NCBI GenBank assembly: GCA_026992705.1
Contig: JALWYT010000140.1
Coordinates: 1 to 6,492 of the forward strand
Direction of reading: 5' to 3'
Origin: Thiotrichaceae bacterium
GTDB taxonomy: Bacteria > Pseudomonadota > Gammaproteobacteria > Thiotrichales > Thiotrichaceae
Length of the DNA: 6,492 nucleotides
Positions 1-6,480 of the stretch are shown piece by piece. Made by a program: the position numbers and the translations under genes. The notes beneath the pieces are model-generated. The model worked only from the letters and a program-made list of their open reading frames with translations, was not told the DNA's origin and ran no database searches. Every line of letters starts with the position of its first letter. The stretch's first letter is position 1.

Positions 1-1
1 T

Positions 2-2362
2 CAGCAGCATCGACCTGAAAAACGAGAAATTGTCGCTATAGCCAACGCAATGGCACGCAATGAAGCGATACTGAACCAAGAACTAAGAAAAGGAAAACTA
101 CCATCCTCAATCCATTGGCGAATCGAAGGACCTTTTGACAGCAGCTATAGCCTAGCACGGCTCAATAGAGAAACCGCACTCGCGTTACACGAGCTCGGGC
201 ATCAAGTGATATTACACTCCACAGAAGGAACAGGAGACTTTATCCCTAATCAACAGTTCCTACAAAAGCATCCACAGTTGAATCAGCTTTATCAAGCCAG
301 TCAACACTATCAGCCTGCCGATGCAGACATCACCAGTCGTAATTTATACCCACCACGGGTCGACGACATGGGCGATAGCCGCATCAATATGCTGCATCAC
401 TACGCATGGGAAGAATCAGGTTTTCCTAAAGCATGGGTAGAGAACTTTAATCAATACCTTCAAGGTATTACGTGTTTATCTCGACATGTTGAAAAGATCT
501 TAATCGACAATGGTGTTACCGTTCCCCTTACTGTTTCGGGTTGTGGTGTTGATCACTGGGAAAATATTCAAGCAGATACAAAGTATACAATAACTAATGA
601 AAAAGATTTTGTCTTTTTGCATGTATCATCCTGTTTTCCGCGTAAAGGTGTTGATGTTTTACTAAAAGCTTACGGTAACGCATTTACTGGTAACGATGAT
701 GTAACACTTATCATCAAAACCTTTCCAAATCCACATAATACCGTTAGCGAACAACTAATAGCACAACAAAAAAGACAAACTCACTATCCTAAAGTAATCA
801 TTATCGAAGAAGACTTAAGTGAATCACAGTTAAAAGCACTCTATCAACAAGCTGATGTCATGGTTTGCCCGAGCCGAGCAGAAGGCTTTGGTTTACCCAT
901 AGCAGAGGCTATGTTAAGCGGTATTCCTGTTATAACAACAGATTGGGGAGGGCAACTTGACTTTTGTGACTCAGAAAATAGCTGGCTAATTGACTATGAC
1001 TTTGCTTATGCTGACACTCACTTTGGATTATTTGACTCACTATGGGCAGAACCCAAGACTGAACACCTAACACAACTACTAAAACAAGCCCAGCAATCTT
1101 CAGCTGAAGAAAGGAAAACAAAAGCGATGGCAGGGAGAAAAAAACTACGCAATCAGTTTACATGGTCACAGGTAGCTCAACGTCTTGTGGCGGGAGCCAA
1201 ACAAACTGCCACAACAAGCCATTATCTTCCTCCCAAAATAGGTTGGGTTAGCAGTTGGAATAGCAAATGCGGCATTGCCAACTATTCACAAAATCTTGTT
1301 AGCCATATGACAATCCCCATCAGCACCATTTTGGCAGAAAAAACACAACAGTTGATTGCAAAGGATGACAGTAACGTAAAACGCTGTTGGCATCTGTCAG
1401 AGGATAACCTTGAGCAATTATCACAAGAAATCGAACGAAACAACTTAGCCACCCTAGTCATACAATTTAACTATGGCTTTTTTGATTTCACCGCTTTTCA
1501 ACAATTGATCGAACAGCAAATTGACAAAGGGCGTACTATTATCATAGAACTCCACTCAACCACTGACCCGCAAAACGTCCCCGAAAAATCACTTGCATCA
1601 CTCGTCGATACATTCAGAAAATGCCATCGGTTACTGGTTCATAGCCTAAAAGACATTAATCAACTCAAAAAACTAGGGCTGATCGAAAATGTTGCATTAT
1701 TCCCACTCGGAATACTAGAAAGCAAACCAAAACAACAAAAAAAAATCACCAGCGATGATACATTTATTATCGCAAGCTACGGCTTTTTCTTGCCACACAA
1801 AGGGCTATTATCACTCATAGATGCTTTTAAACACCTCAAAGAAAAGTACCCTAAGCTACACCTGCTCATGCTAAACTCAGAATACCCGATTGCAGCCTCA
1901 GCGGCACTGATACAACAAGCAAAAGAAACAATAAAACAACAACGTTTAGAAAAGGAGATAACACTTATTACAGACTTTTTATCTGATGAAGACTGCCAAG
2001 GTTATTTACAACAAGCTGATTTACTCGTATTTCCTTATCAGAATACAGGGGAGTCTTCCAGCAGTTCAGTCAGGTATAGCTTATCCTTATCAAAACCAAC
2101 GGCAGTGACCCCAAACCCGATTTTTCAAGATATAGAAGAAGTCGTATTTACATTACCAGGCTCAACAACGCAACAAATAAGCGATGGATTAGATAAACTG
2201 ATTAAACAATTAAAAAATAATGAAAAAACGGTGCAAACAAAACTAAACACACTCGAACAATGGCGACAACAACATACCTACCAACAAACTGCAAAGACGC
2301 TCAGTGGTATGCTTTTCGCCATACAGCAAAGTAAGCACAGGTCGTTATTGAAGAATAATTGA
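2..2362 (+). CDS. Multidomain glycosyltransferase with two GT4 (GT-B) modules, 5'-partial
   Basis: Probably transfers sugars from activated donors to a surface glycan or protein in the cytoplasm; donor and acceptor cannot be read from sequence. Residues are counted from the ATG at 50. Module 1 (about 18-380) has an N-terminal Rossmann half with GPFDSSYSLARLNRE, a phosphate-binding-type segment HVSSCFPRKG (191-200), and the GT4 signature EGFGLPIAE (278-286), an intact EX7E. Module 2 (about 395-760) starts at KIGWVSSW with the CGIANYS segment, then has SYGFFLPHKG (576-585) and a degenerate ESSSSSVRY (668-676), where Tyr replaces the second Glu. The frame is open from base 2 (upstream residues QQHRPEKREIVAIANA), and the ATG at 50 lacks a Shine-Dalgarno sequence. 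The true start is therefore to the left, and further domains are likely. There is no signal peptide or membrane segment in the visible part. The next gene, 340 bp downstream on the same strand, is a surface protein, which suggests a role in its glycosylation or anchoring (inference). Confidence 0.92.
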   Translation, partial: QQHRPEKREIVAIANAMARNEAILNQELRKGKLPSSIHWRIEGPFDSSYSLARLNRETALALHELGHQVILHSTEGTGDFIPNQQFLQKHPQLNQLYQASQHYQPADADITSRNLYPPRVDDMGDSRINMLHHYAWEESGFPKAWVENFNQYLQGITCLSRHVEKILIDNGVTVPLTVSGCGVDHWENIQADTKYTITNEKDFVFLHVSSCFPRKGVDVLLKAYGNAFTGNDDVTLIIKTFPNPHNTVSEQLIAQQKRQTHYPKVIIIEEDLSESQLKALYQQADVMVCPSRAEGFGLPIAEAMLSGIPVITTDWGGQLDFCDSENSWLIDYDFAYADTHFGLFDSLWAEPKTEHLTQLLKQAQQSSAEERKTKAMAGRKKLRNQFTWSQVAQRLVAGAKQTATTSHYLPPKIGWVSSWNSKCGIANYSQNLVSHMTIPISTILAEKTQQLIAKDDSNVKRCWHLSEDNLEQLSQEIERNNLATLVIQFNYGFFDFTAFQQLIEQQIDKGRTIIIELHSTTDPQNVPEKSLASLVDTFRKCHRLLVHSLKDINQLKKLGLIENVALFPLGILESKPKQQKKITSDDTFIIASYGFFLPHKGLLSLIDAFKHLKEKYPKLHLLMLNSEYPIAASAALIQQAKETIKQQRLEKEITLITDFLSDEDCQGYLQQADLLVFPYQNTGESSSSSVRYSLSLSKPTAVTPNPIFQDIEEVVFTLPGSTTQQISDGLDKLIKQLKNNEKTVQTKLNTLEQWRQQHTYQQTAKTLSGMLFAIQQSKHRSLLKNN

Positions 2363-2381
2363 ATGTCATCAGATAGCTAAA

Positions 2382-2415
2382 AAAATACCCATCATCTTTA
2401 TATTGTTGGTATTTT
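2382..2415 (+). terminator. Possible weak terminator after the glycosyltransferase gene
   Basis: An 8-bp perfect inverted repeat (AAAATACC at 2382-2389, GGTATTTT at 2408-2415) starts 20 bases after the stop codon, with an 18-nt loop. The 3' arm ends in four Ts and the 5' arm is preceded by an A run. The stem has only two G-C pairs, the loop is long and no further T tract follows, so it would be a poor intrinsic terminator. Its position is the main support. Confidence 0.27.
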
Positions 2416-2416
2416 A

Positions 2417-2493
2417 GTCATGCACCATTAATCATTTTAGTCTACTATTTCACTCATTCATACCATATGATGTATGGTGGTTTACTGCATGAC
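2417..2493. repeat. Nested inverted repeats in the intergenic region
   Basis: GTCATGCA at 2417-2424 is perfectly complementary to TGCATGAC at 2486-2493. Inside this pair, ACCATA at 2462-2467 pairs with TATGGT at 2473-2478 across a 5-base loop. Together they could form a stem with an inner hairpin in DNA or RNA. The outer spacer is 61 bases, so the pairing may be coincidental in AT-rich sequence. The function is unknown. Confidence 0.4.
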
Positions 2494-2505
2494 AAATGTG
2501 TAAAA

Positions 2506-2526
2506 ATGTGTTATGTGTTATGTGTT
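2506..2526 (+). repeat. Tandem 7-mer repeat, three perfect copies of ATGTGTT
   Basis: Three adjacent perfect copies of ATGTGTT occupy 2506-2526, and a partial copy, ATGTGT, lies just upstream at 2496-2501. The array sits in the upstream region of the surface-protein gene, about 180 bases before its start codon. Such short tandem repeats can change copy number by slipped-strand mispairing. It could equally be a cluster of protein-binding half-sites. There is no direct evidence for either role. Confidence 0.75.
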
Positions 2527-2561
2527 ATTGCAAACAAGAAAATCGTATAGTTTTTTTAGAT

Positions 2562-2577
2562 AGTGATAAATATCACA
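2562..2577. promoter_or_regulatory. Putative CRP/FNR-family operator upstream of the surface-protein gene
   Basis: The sequence reads AGTGA-TAAATA-TCACA, matching nine of ten defined positions of the TGTGA-N6-TCACA consensus of CRP-type regulators. Its core is the palindrome GTGATA-AA-TATCAC (2563-2576). It also matches the FNR pattern TTGAT-N4-ATCAA at eight of ten positions, but the GTGA core favours a CRP/Vfr-like protein. The site is centred about 133 bases before the ATG at 2703. Candidate -10 elements lie downstream at 2595-2600 (TATGCT) and 2610-2615 (CATACT), and one upstream at 2546-2551 (TATAGT). None has a strong -35 partner at good spacing, so activation by a bound regulator would be reasonable. 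The regulator itself is not in the window. Confidence 0.42.
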
Positions 2578-2688
2578 TACTAATGATTTGTGTTTATGCT
2601 CTAATACAACATACTACTTATGTGCCCCCTCCAAAAAATATTAAAAGGGAATGGTTGCACAGTTTATTTTTTGCCAAATGCCAAACAT

Positions 2689-2695
2689 AAAGGAG
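2689..2695 (+). promoter_or_regulatory. Ribosome binding site of the surface-protein gene
   Basis: AAAGGAG lies 7 bases before the ATG at 2703. This is a near-ideal Shine-Dalgarno sequence and spacing, and it fixes the start codon of the 1250-residue protein. Confidence 0.9.
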
Positions 2696-2702
2696 AAATT
2701 CT

Positions 2703-5700
2703 ATGGCGATTACAGTTGATTTAATTACAGCCGATCAGCGTTCAGAGCTGATCGAGTTATACGTTGCATACTTTAACCGTGCACCAGACGCGGATGGTTT
2801 ATCTTACTGGGCATCTCAAATTCTAAATGGTTGGTCAACCGAAGATGTTGCTAGAAGCTTCTTTGAACAGCCCGAAGTGGAAGCCGCTTATCCTGCGAGC
2901 ATGACAACAAGTGAGTTTATTGATCAGGTGTATCAAAATGTGCTTAATCGTACACCCGATACAGATGGTAAAAATTATTGGATAGACGCACTGGATTCAG
3001 GTCTTGCACGTGAGAAATTTATTTTAGCAATCATTGAGGCTGCAAAATCTCCAACAGGTAGTCAAGATGATGCAGATACACTGGCAAACAAAACAGCAGC
3101 AGGTGAGCATTTTGCTATAGAACTTGGTTTAAATGATGTTAATTTAGCAAGAATTGCACTGCAAGGTAACGGTGTTGATGATGGTGATGTGGGTGTTACT
3201 AATGATCCCGCAACAGCAACTGATGCTGCAGTCGATGCACGCATTAACGCGATTATTATTAATGGTGATACGGAATTAGCTGCTGCAGAAACAACAACAT
3301 TGTTAGACATTAAAGGAGCAACATCACCGATTGCTATTTCAGATGTGACGGCTGATATTATCACCATTGATTATGACGCAAATACCATTACAGGTGAGGA
3401 TGATCAATTTATTGGTATTGGAGAAATACCAACAACAGGTTCTGCTGCTCAACCCGTATTGACCTTGACTCAAGGTGTTAACAACCCTGCAGCAATTGAA
3501 ACGGTCACTTTACATAGTGGTGCCTTTGAAAATGTTGCAGACAACACGTTAGGGGATATTGTTGTTGGTCAAACTTTAACAACGCTAAATATTCAAGGTG
3601 GCTCAAACCTAACTGTTGTTAATCCATTAGATGAGAATATTGCAACAGTTGATGCGAGTAGTCTAGATGCAAACCTTACGCTTGATATGACTGCATCAGT
3701 GGTAGATACAAGATATATAGGTGCACAAGGTGAAGATACAGTTACCTTTGATGTTACGACAGCTAATAATATTTCAGGTAATGCTGGTAATGACACATTT
3801 AATTTTGGTGAAGATGGTCTAACAATTGCGGATACTGTTTCAGGCGGTGCTGGTGTTGATCGTATTGTTATTACTGAGCGAGATGATATTCAACGTTCAG
3901 AAACTGAAAATGTTTCAGGTGTAGAGGTGATAGAACTTCAACAATCAGGCTCATTGCTGGTTGTAACAGATAATTTGTTGACAGGTGGTGGAGAGCCTCT
4001 AGAAGGTTCATTTACTGTGGATACAAGATCTGAAAGCCCCGATTTGGCTTGGGAGGATGGGGAAGTTCAATTATCTGTGCCAAATTGGTCAGCTTGGGCT
4101 TTGGATGCACCTGGTGTAGCAGATAGTGGTCATGTCATTGATTTAAGCGATGCGACAACAACAGGTGGAAGTGGTTTTGCTTATACAGGTGGTGATGGTG
4201 CTGATGCTTTGCTAATTTCAGATATTTTGTTAAATAGCTCTTCAGTATTAGATTTCGGTGGTTCATATCAGGATCAAATGCGTATTGTTAACGGTGCGAC
4301 AGTAACAGCTGATGACTTTGATAACATTTCAGGTTTGGAGGCGATTCTGTTGGTTTCAGATTCAACACAACCACAAACTTGGAGTCTCGAATTGAATACA
4401 TCGGTGTTTGATGCAGATAAAAATCCTAATTTGCGCCTTTATGTGGATCCAACTGTACCTCAAGGTAGTGTTTTAAATGTTACGGGTACTGCGGCAGATG
4501 CTGGTTTAATAATAGTTTATGCAAATGCTAATGTTACGGTAAATGGTGCTCCCGTTTCTGTTGTAAATGAACATGAGTTTACTGAGAATGCTGATAACCT
4601 TGAGGGTACAAATGGTGATGATGTTTTTCATGCCACTTCGCTAGACCAGATTCAGGGTACAGATGTTGCAGATGCAGGAGGTAATACTAATCTTGATAAT
4701 GATGCTACCACGATAAATGATATTAATCATGAGGTTAATTCAATAGGTGCTTTAGGTGATGGTGATACCTTATTACTTGATTTTGCTATAGCTAATGCAA
4801 CGCTTAGTGCTGTAGCCCAATTAAGTTTTCCTAATCTTAGTAATTTTGAGACACTTCGCTTTAATACAACAAATAATATTGGTCTGACTGATGATGGTAC
4901 GTTTGATAAGTACTATATGAACCAAGGCAATGATGTATTCAATGCTCCTGTATTTGGTGATATAGTATTTGCTTATATGGATGATGGCGATGATGTGATT
5001 AATACGGATTCGTTAGCTCTTGATGGTGATGGTGTCGATTCTCCAGAAGCTCTAGATGGTTCTTATTTATACGATGGGGATGATGTCCTAAATGGTGGTA
5101 ATGGCAATGATACTCTGAATCTAGATGCTTCATTAAGTAGTAGTTTATACCCTATTGATCCTGTAACCGGTATAGGTGTACCAGGTGCATTCGATTTTCA
5201 ATTTACAGGTATTAGTAATATTGAAACACTCAACCTTGTAGGTGGAGATGATATCCTTGCTGGTGGCAGAGAATTTGAAGAAACTGGTCTTGGGCAAGGT
5301 GAAGGTAATTGGATCAACGGTAATGGTGGTAATGATCAGATTAGTTTTACTAATGAATCTGCCTTAACCATCGCTCCATTTGCAGGAATTCGAGATATTG
5401 ATCATGGTGTTGCTGGTCATGTTAGCACGGTCACTTCCCTAAATATTAACGCAGGTGCTGGTAATGATGATGTTGCTGGTGGTTCGGGTAATGATACTAT
5501 TATTGATGGTACTGGTTCAGATCGTATCATTGGTGCTACAGGGGCAGATGTAATTAACTTAACTAATGATGCTAGTGTTGATTATGTGATCTACTCAAGA
5601 GCTGGTGATGGTGCGAATATAAATAACCCTGGTTCTGGTTGGGATACAATAACAGGCTTTACTACTACATTTGGAAATGACTATATTGCAATTGAAGGAG

Positions 5701-6455
5701 AGTTGTTAGCAGCTATAACGGGGAATTCAACAGTAGCAATGACAGTATCAACAGAAAATGCTGCTGCGTTAGATATAAGTCAAACTGATTTAGCGACATA
5801 TACAAGTACAAGCTTATCAGATGCTGCGTTGTTAGATACATCAAATGGTGGGCAGTTACTTACCTATCTAAATAATAGTCTTGATACAGCTAGTGCGGGT
5901 GAAGCAGTAATTTATTCTGTACAAGGTGCGTCAAATACAGGAGTGTATTTCTATCAGGAAAATGGAGGTGACAATATCGTTGACAGTTCTGAAATAAGAA
6001 TGTTAGCAAATGTTGAAAATGCATTATTGAAAGATTATGACTTTACTAGCACTATTGCAGATCCAGTTATAGTTGCACCACCAGTAGCAAACAACCAAAT
6101 TGACTTCGGGTTTGGTAATAACAGTACTGACCTAACAGGCGATAATGCAGTAAACGAAACATTCTTTATGGATGCGGTGAATGCCTTACTAGATGCTGAC
6201 GGTGGTAACACGCAAGTAACCGGTTTCCAGTTTGATGTTGTTAACGATATTTTGCGTATTGATCTACCAACTGCGGATGCAACCATTACAACCCTGGATC
6301 AACTTAATGGTCAACAAGGTGTTGTTGTGCAAACTAATGCTATTTTAAACAATACATTGATTAACTTTGGTAATGATGCTAACGGTGGTGAGCTCGTCTC
6401 AATAACACTTGATGGTATTGTTGATCCAGTAACAGTTAATGTGGAAATTGTGTAA
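2703..6455 (+). CDS. S-layer-like / RTX surface protein with DUF4214-type N-terminus, probably type I-secreted
   Basis: Complete 1250-residue protein, predicted to be extracellular and calcium-binding, acting as an S-layer-like or adhesin surface protein. Residues 12-117 hold two DUF4214-type units with NRAPDADGLSYW (25-36) and NRTPDTDGKNYW (82-93). A long beta-rich body follows, rich in Asp, Gly, Asn and Thr. It includes GNAGNDTFNF (359-368), EGTNGDDVF (634-642), GGNGNDTLNLD (798-808) and a four-unit RTX block at 918-953. A motif of the form S-G/N-x-E-x-I/L recurs at E266, E408, E546, E716 and E841. The C-terminus has WDTITGF (980-986), a Pro/Val linker near 1119-1127, and a final module with VTGF (1172-1175) ending in alternating hydrophobic residues. 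There is no Sec signal peptide and no cysteine, as is usual for ABC-exported RTX and S-layer proteins such as the Caulobacter RsaA class. The start is set by a strong Shine-Dalgarno sequence. Exporter genes are not visible. An enzymatic role cannot be excluded, but no catalytic motif such as HEXXH is seen. Confidence 0.88.
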   Translation: MAITVDLITADQRSELIELYVAYFNRAPDADGLSYWASQILNGWSTEDVARSFFEQPEVEAAYPASMTTSEFIDQVYQNVLNRTPDTDGKNYWIDALDSGLAREKFILAIIEAAKSPTGSQDDADTLANKTAAGEHFAIELGLNDVNLARIALQGNGVDDGDVGVTNDPATATDAAVDARINAIIINGDTELAAAETTTLLDIKGATSPIAISDVTADIITIDYDANTITGEDDQFIGIGEIPTTGSAAQPVLTLTQGVNNPAAIETVTLHSGAFENVADNTLGDIVVGQTLTTLNIQGGSNLTVVNPLDENIATVDASSLDANLTLDMTASVVDTRYIGAQGEDTVTFDVTTANNISGNAGNDTFNFGEDGLTIADTVSGGAGVDRIVITERDDIQRSETENVSGVEVIELQQSGSLLVVTDNLLTGGGEPLEGSFTVDTRSESPDLAWEDGEVQLSVPNWSAWALDAPGVADSGHVIDLSDATTTGGSGFAYTGGDGADALLISDILLNSSSVLDFGGSYQDQMRIVNGATVTADDFDNISGLEAILLVSDSTQPQTWSLELNTSVFDADKNPNLRLYVDPTVPQGSVLNVTGTAADAGLIIVYANANVTVNGAPVSVVNEHEFTENADNLEGTNGDDVFHATSLDQIQGTDVADAGGNTNLDNDATTINDINHEVNSIGALGDGDTLLLDFAIANATLSAVAQLSFPNLSNFETLRFNTTNNIGLTDDGTFDKYYMNQGNDVFNAPVFGDIVFAYMDDGDDVINTDSLALDGDGVDSPEALDGSYLYDGDDVLNGGNGNDTLNLDASLSSSLYPIDPVTGIGVPGAFDFQFTGISNIETLNLVGGDDILAGGREFEETGLGQGEGNWINGNGGNDQISFTNESALTIAPFAGIRDIDHGVAGHVSTVTSLNINAGAGNDDVAGGSGNDTIIDGTGSDRIIGATGADVINLTNDASVDYVIYSRAGDGANINNPGSGWDTITGFTTTFGNDYIAIEGELLAAITGNSTVAMTVSTENAAALDISQTDLATYTSTSLSDAALLDTSNGGQLLTYLNNSLDTASAGEAVIYSVQGASNTGVYFYQENGGDNIVDSSEIRMLANVENALLKDYDFTSTIADPVIVAPPVANNQIDFGFGNNSTDLTGDNAVNETFFMDAVNALLDADGGNTQVTGFQFDVVNDILRIDLPTADATITTLDQLNGQQGVVVQTNAILNNTLINFGNDANGGELVSITLDGIVDPVTVNVEIV
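2732..2754 (+). repeat. Perfect 8-bp inverted repeat (hairpin) at the start of the surface-protein coding sequence
   Basis: CGATCAGC at 2732-2739 pairs perfectly with GCTGATCG at 2747-2754 across the 7-base loop GTTCAGA. The stem is 5/8 G-C, stronger than anything else in the surrounding AT-rich sequence. It covers codons 10-18, starting 30 bases into the mRNA coding region, where a stable hairpin can affect translation or mRNA stability. It may also be chance in a coding segment. Confidence 0.6.
2775..2981 (+). repeat. Tandem DUF4214-type repeat units (coding)
   Basis: The segment spans the conserved cores of two units offset by 57 residues: NRAPDADGLSYW and NRTPDTDGKNYW. Both are preceded by a Tyr-containing helix and followed by a helix with an LxxG turn (ILNG; ALDSG). 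The shared pattern is N-R-x-P-D-x-D-G-x-x-Y-W. It marks the N-terminal domain of the surface protein. In related proteins this domain type sits at the N-terminus of T1SS-exported surface proteins; a ligand is not established here. Confidence 0.75.
5454..5561 (+). repeat. RTX nonapeptide block (coding), four consecutive units
   Basis: Residues 918-953 read as four adjacent nonapeptides: GAGNDDVAG, GSGNDTIID, GTGSDRIIG and ATGADVINL. They follow the GGxGxDxUx plan of calcium-binding beta-roll repeats, with the last unit degenerate. Isolated RTX-like units also occur at 359-368 and 798-808. These repeats typically bind calcium and fold only outside the cell after type I export. Confidence 0.8.
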
Positions 6456-6461
6456 GTTTGG

Positions 6462-6480
6462 TATACATTTAAATTGTATA
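6462..6480 (+). terminator. Possible AT-only hairpin after the surface-protein gene
   Basis: TATACA at 6462-6467 pairs with TGTATA at 6475-6480 across a 7-base loop, 7 bases after the stop codon. The stem has one G-C pair and is followed by mixed A/T rather than a T run. It is a weak terminator candidate, and the window ends 12 bases later, so the real terminator may lie beyond. Confidence 0.2.

Larger units (their letters stand above)
2363..2702. other. Non-coding regulatory intergenic region
   Basis: These 340 bases separate the glycosyltransferase from the surface-protein gene. They are strongly AT-rich and contain no supported gene. One 64-codon open frame (2496-2690) starts without a ribosome binding site inside a tandem repeat and has unconvincing, Cys-rich composition. 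In order, the region holds a weak terminator-like inverted repeat (2382-2415), an 8-bp inverted repeat pair (2417-2424 with 2486-2493) enclosing a smaller one (2462-2478), a 7-mer tandem repeat (2506-2526), a CRP/FNR-type palindrome (2562-2577), a two-copy TGCCAAA direct repeat (2672-2685) and the ribosome binding site. The length and content suggest an independent promoter for the downstream gene. Confidence 0.7.

Noticed and set aside
50..52. ATG at 50 as the true start of the glycosyltransferase
   Set aside because: The frame stays open to the left edge and no Shine-Dalgarno sequence precedes this ATG, so it is better read as an internal Met of a longer protein.
930..1121. A 63-codon open frame on the - strand within the glycosyltransferase
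   Set aside because: It is antisense to a conserved GT4 region with strong coding signal and has no recognisable domain.
2651..2680. A sigma-54-like promoter (TGG...TTGC) before the surface-protein gene
   Set aside because: The required GG-N10-GC spacing is not met by any pair of these elements.
2496..2690. A 64-codon open frame in the intergenic region (+ strand)
   Set aside because: It has no ribosome binding site, begins inside the ATGTGT repeat, runs through the CRP-like palindrome and ends within the approach to the next gene. Its composition is unlike the neighbouring proteins and it shows no recognisable motif.
3062..3367. A 101-codon open frame on the - strand within the surface protein
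   Set aside because: It is a composition shadow of the Ala/Asp/Thr-rich sense strand: low-complexity Ser/Ala/Val with no motif.
3593..3796. A 67-codon open frame on the - strand within the surface protein
   Set aside because: It is antisense to the repetitive beta-rich region, with no recognisable domain.
5454..5561. Repeats that could suggest a CRISPR or other DNA-level array
   Set aside because: The repetition is at the protein level (RTX nonapeptides) in an uninterrupted reading frame, without identical repeats and unique spacers.
6035..6286. An 83-codon open frame on the - strand near the 3' end of the surface protein
   Set aside because: It is antisense to the C-terminal module; its Ser/Val-rich composition is explained by the sense strand.
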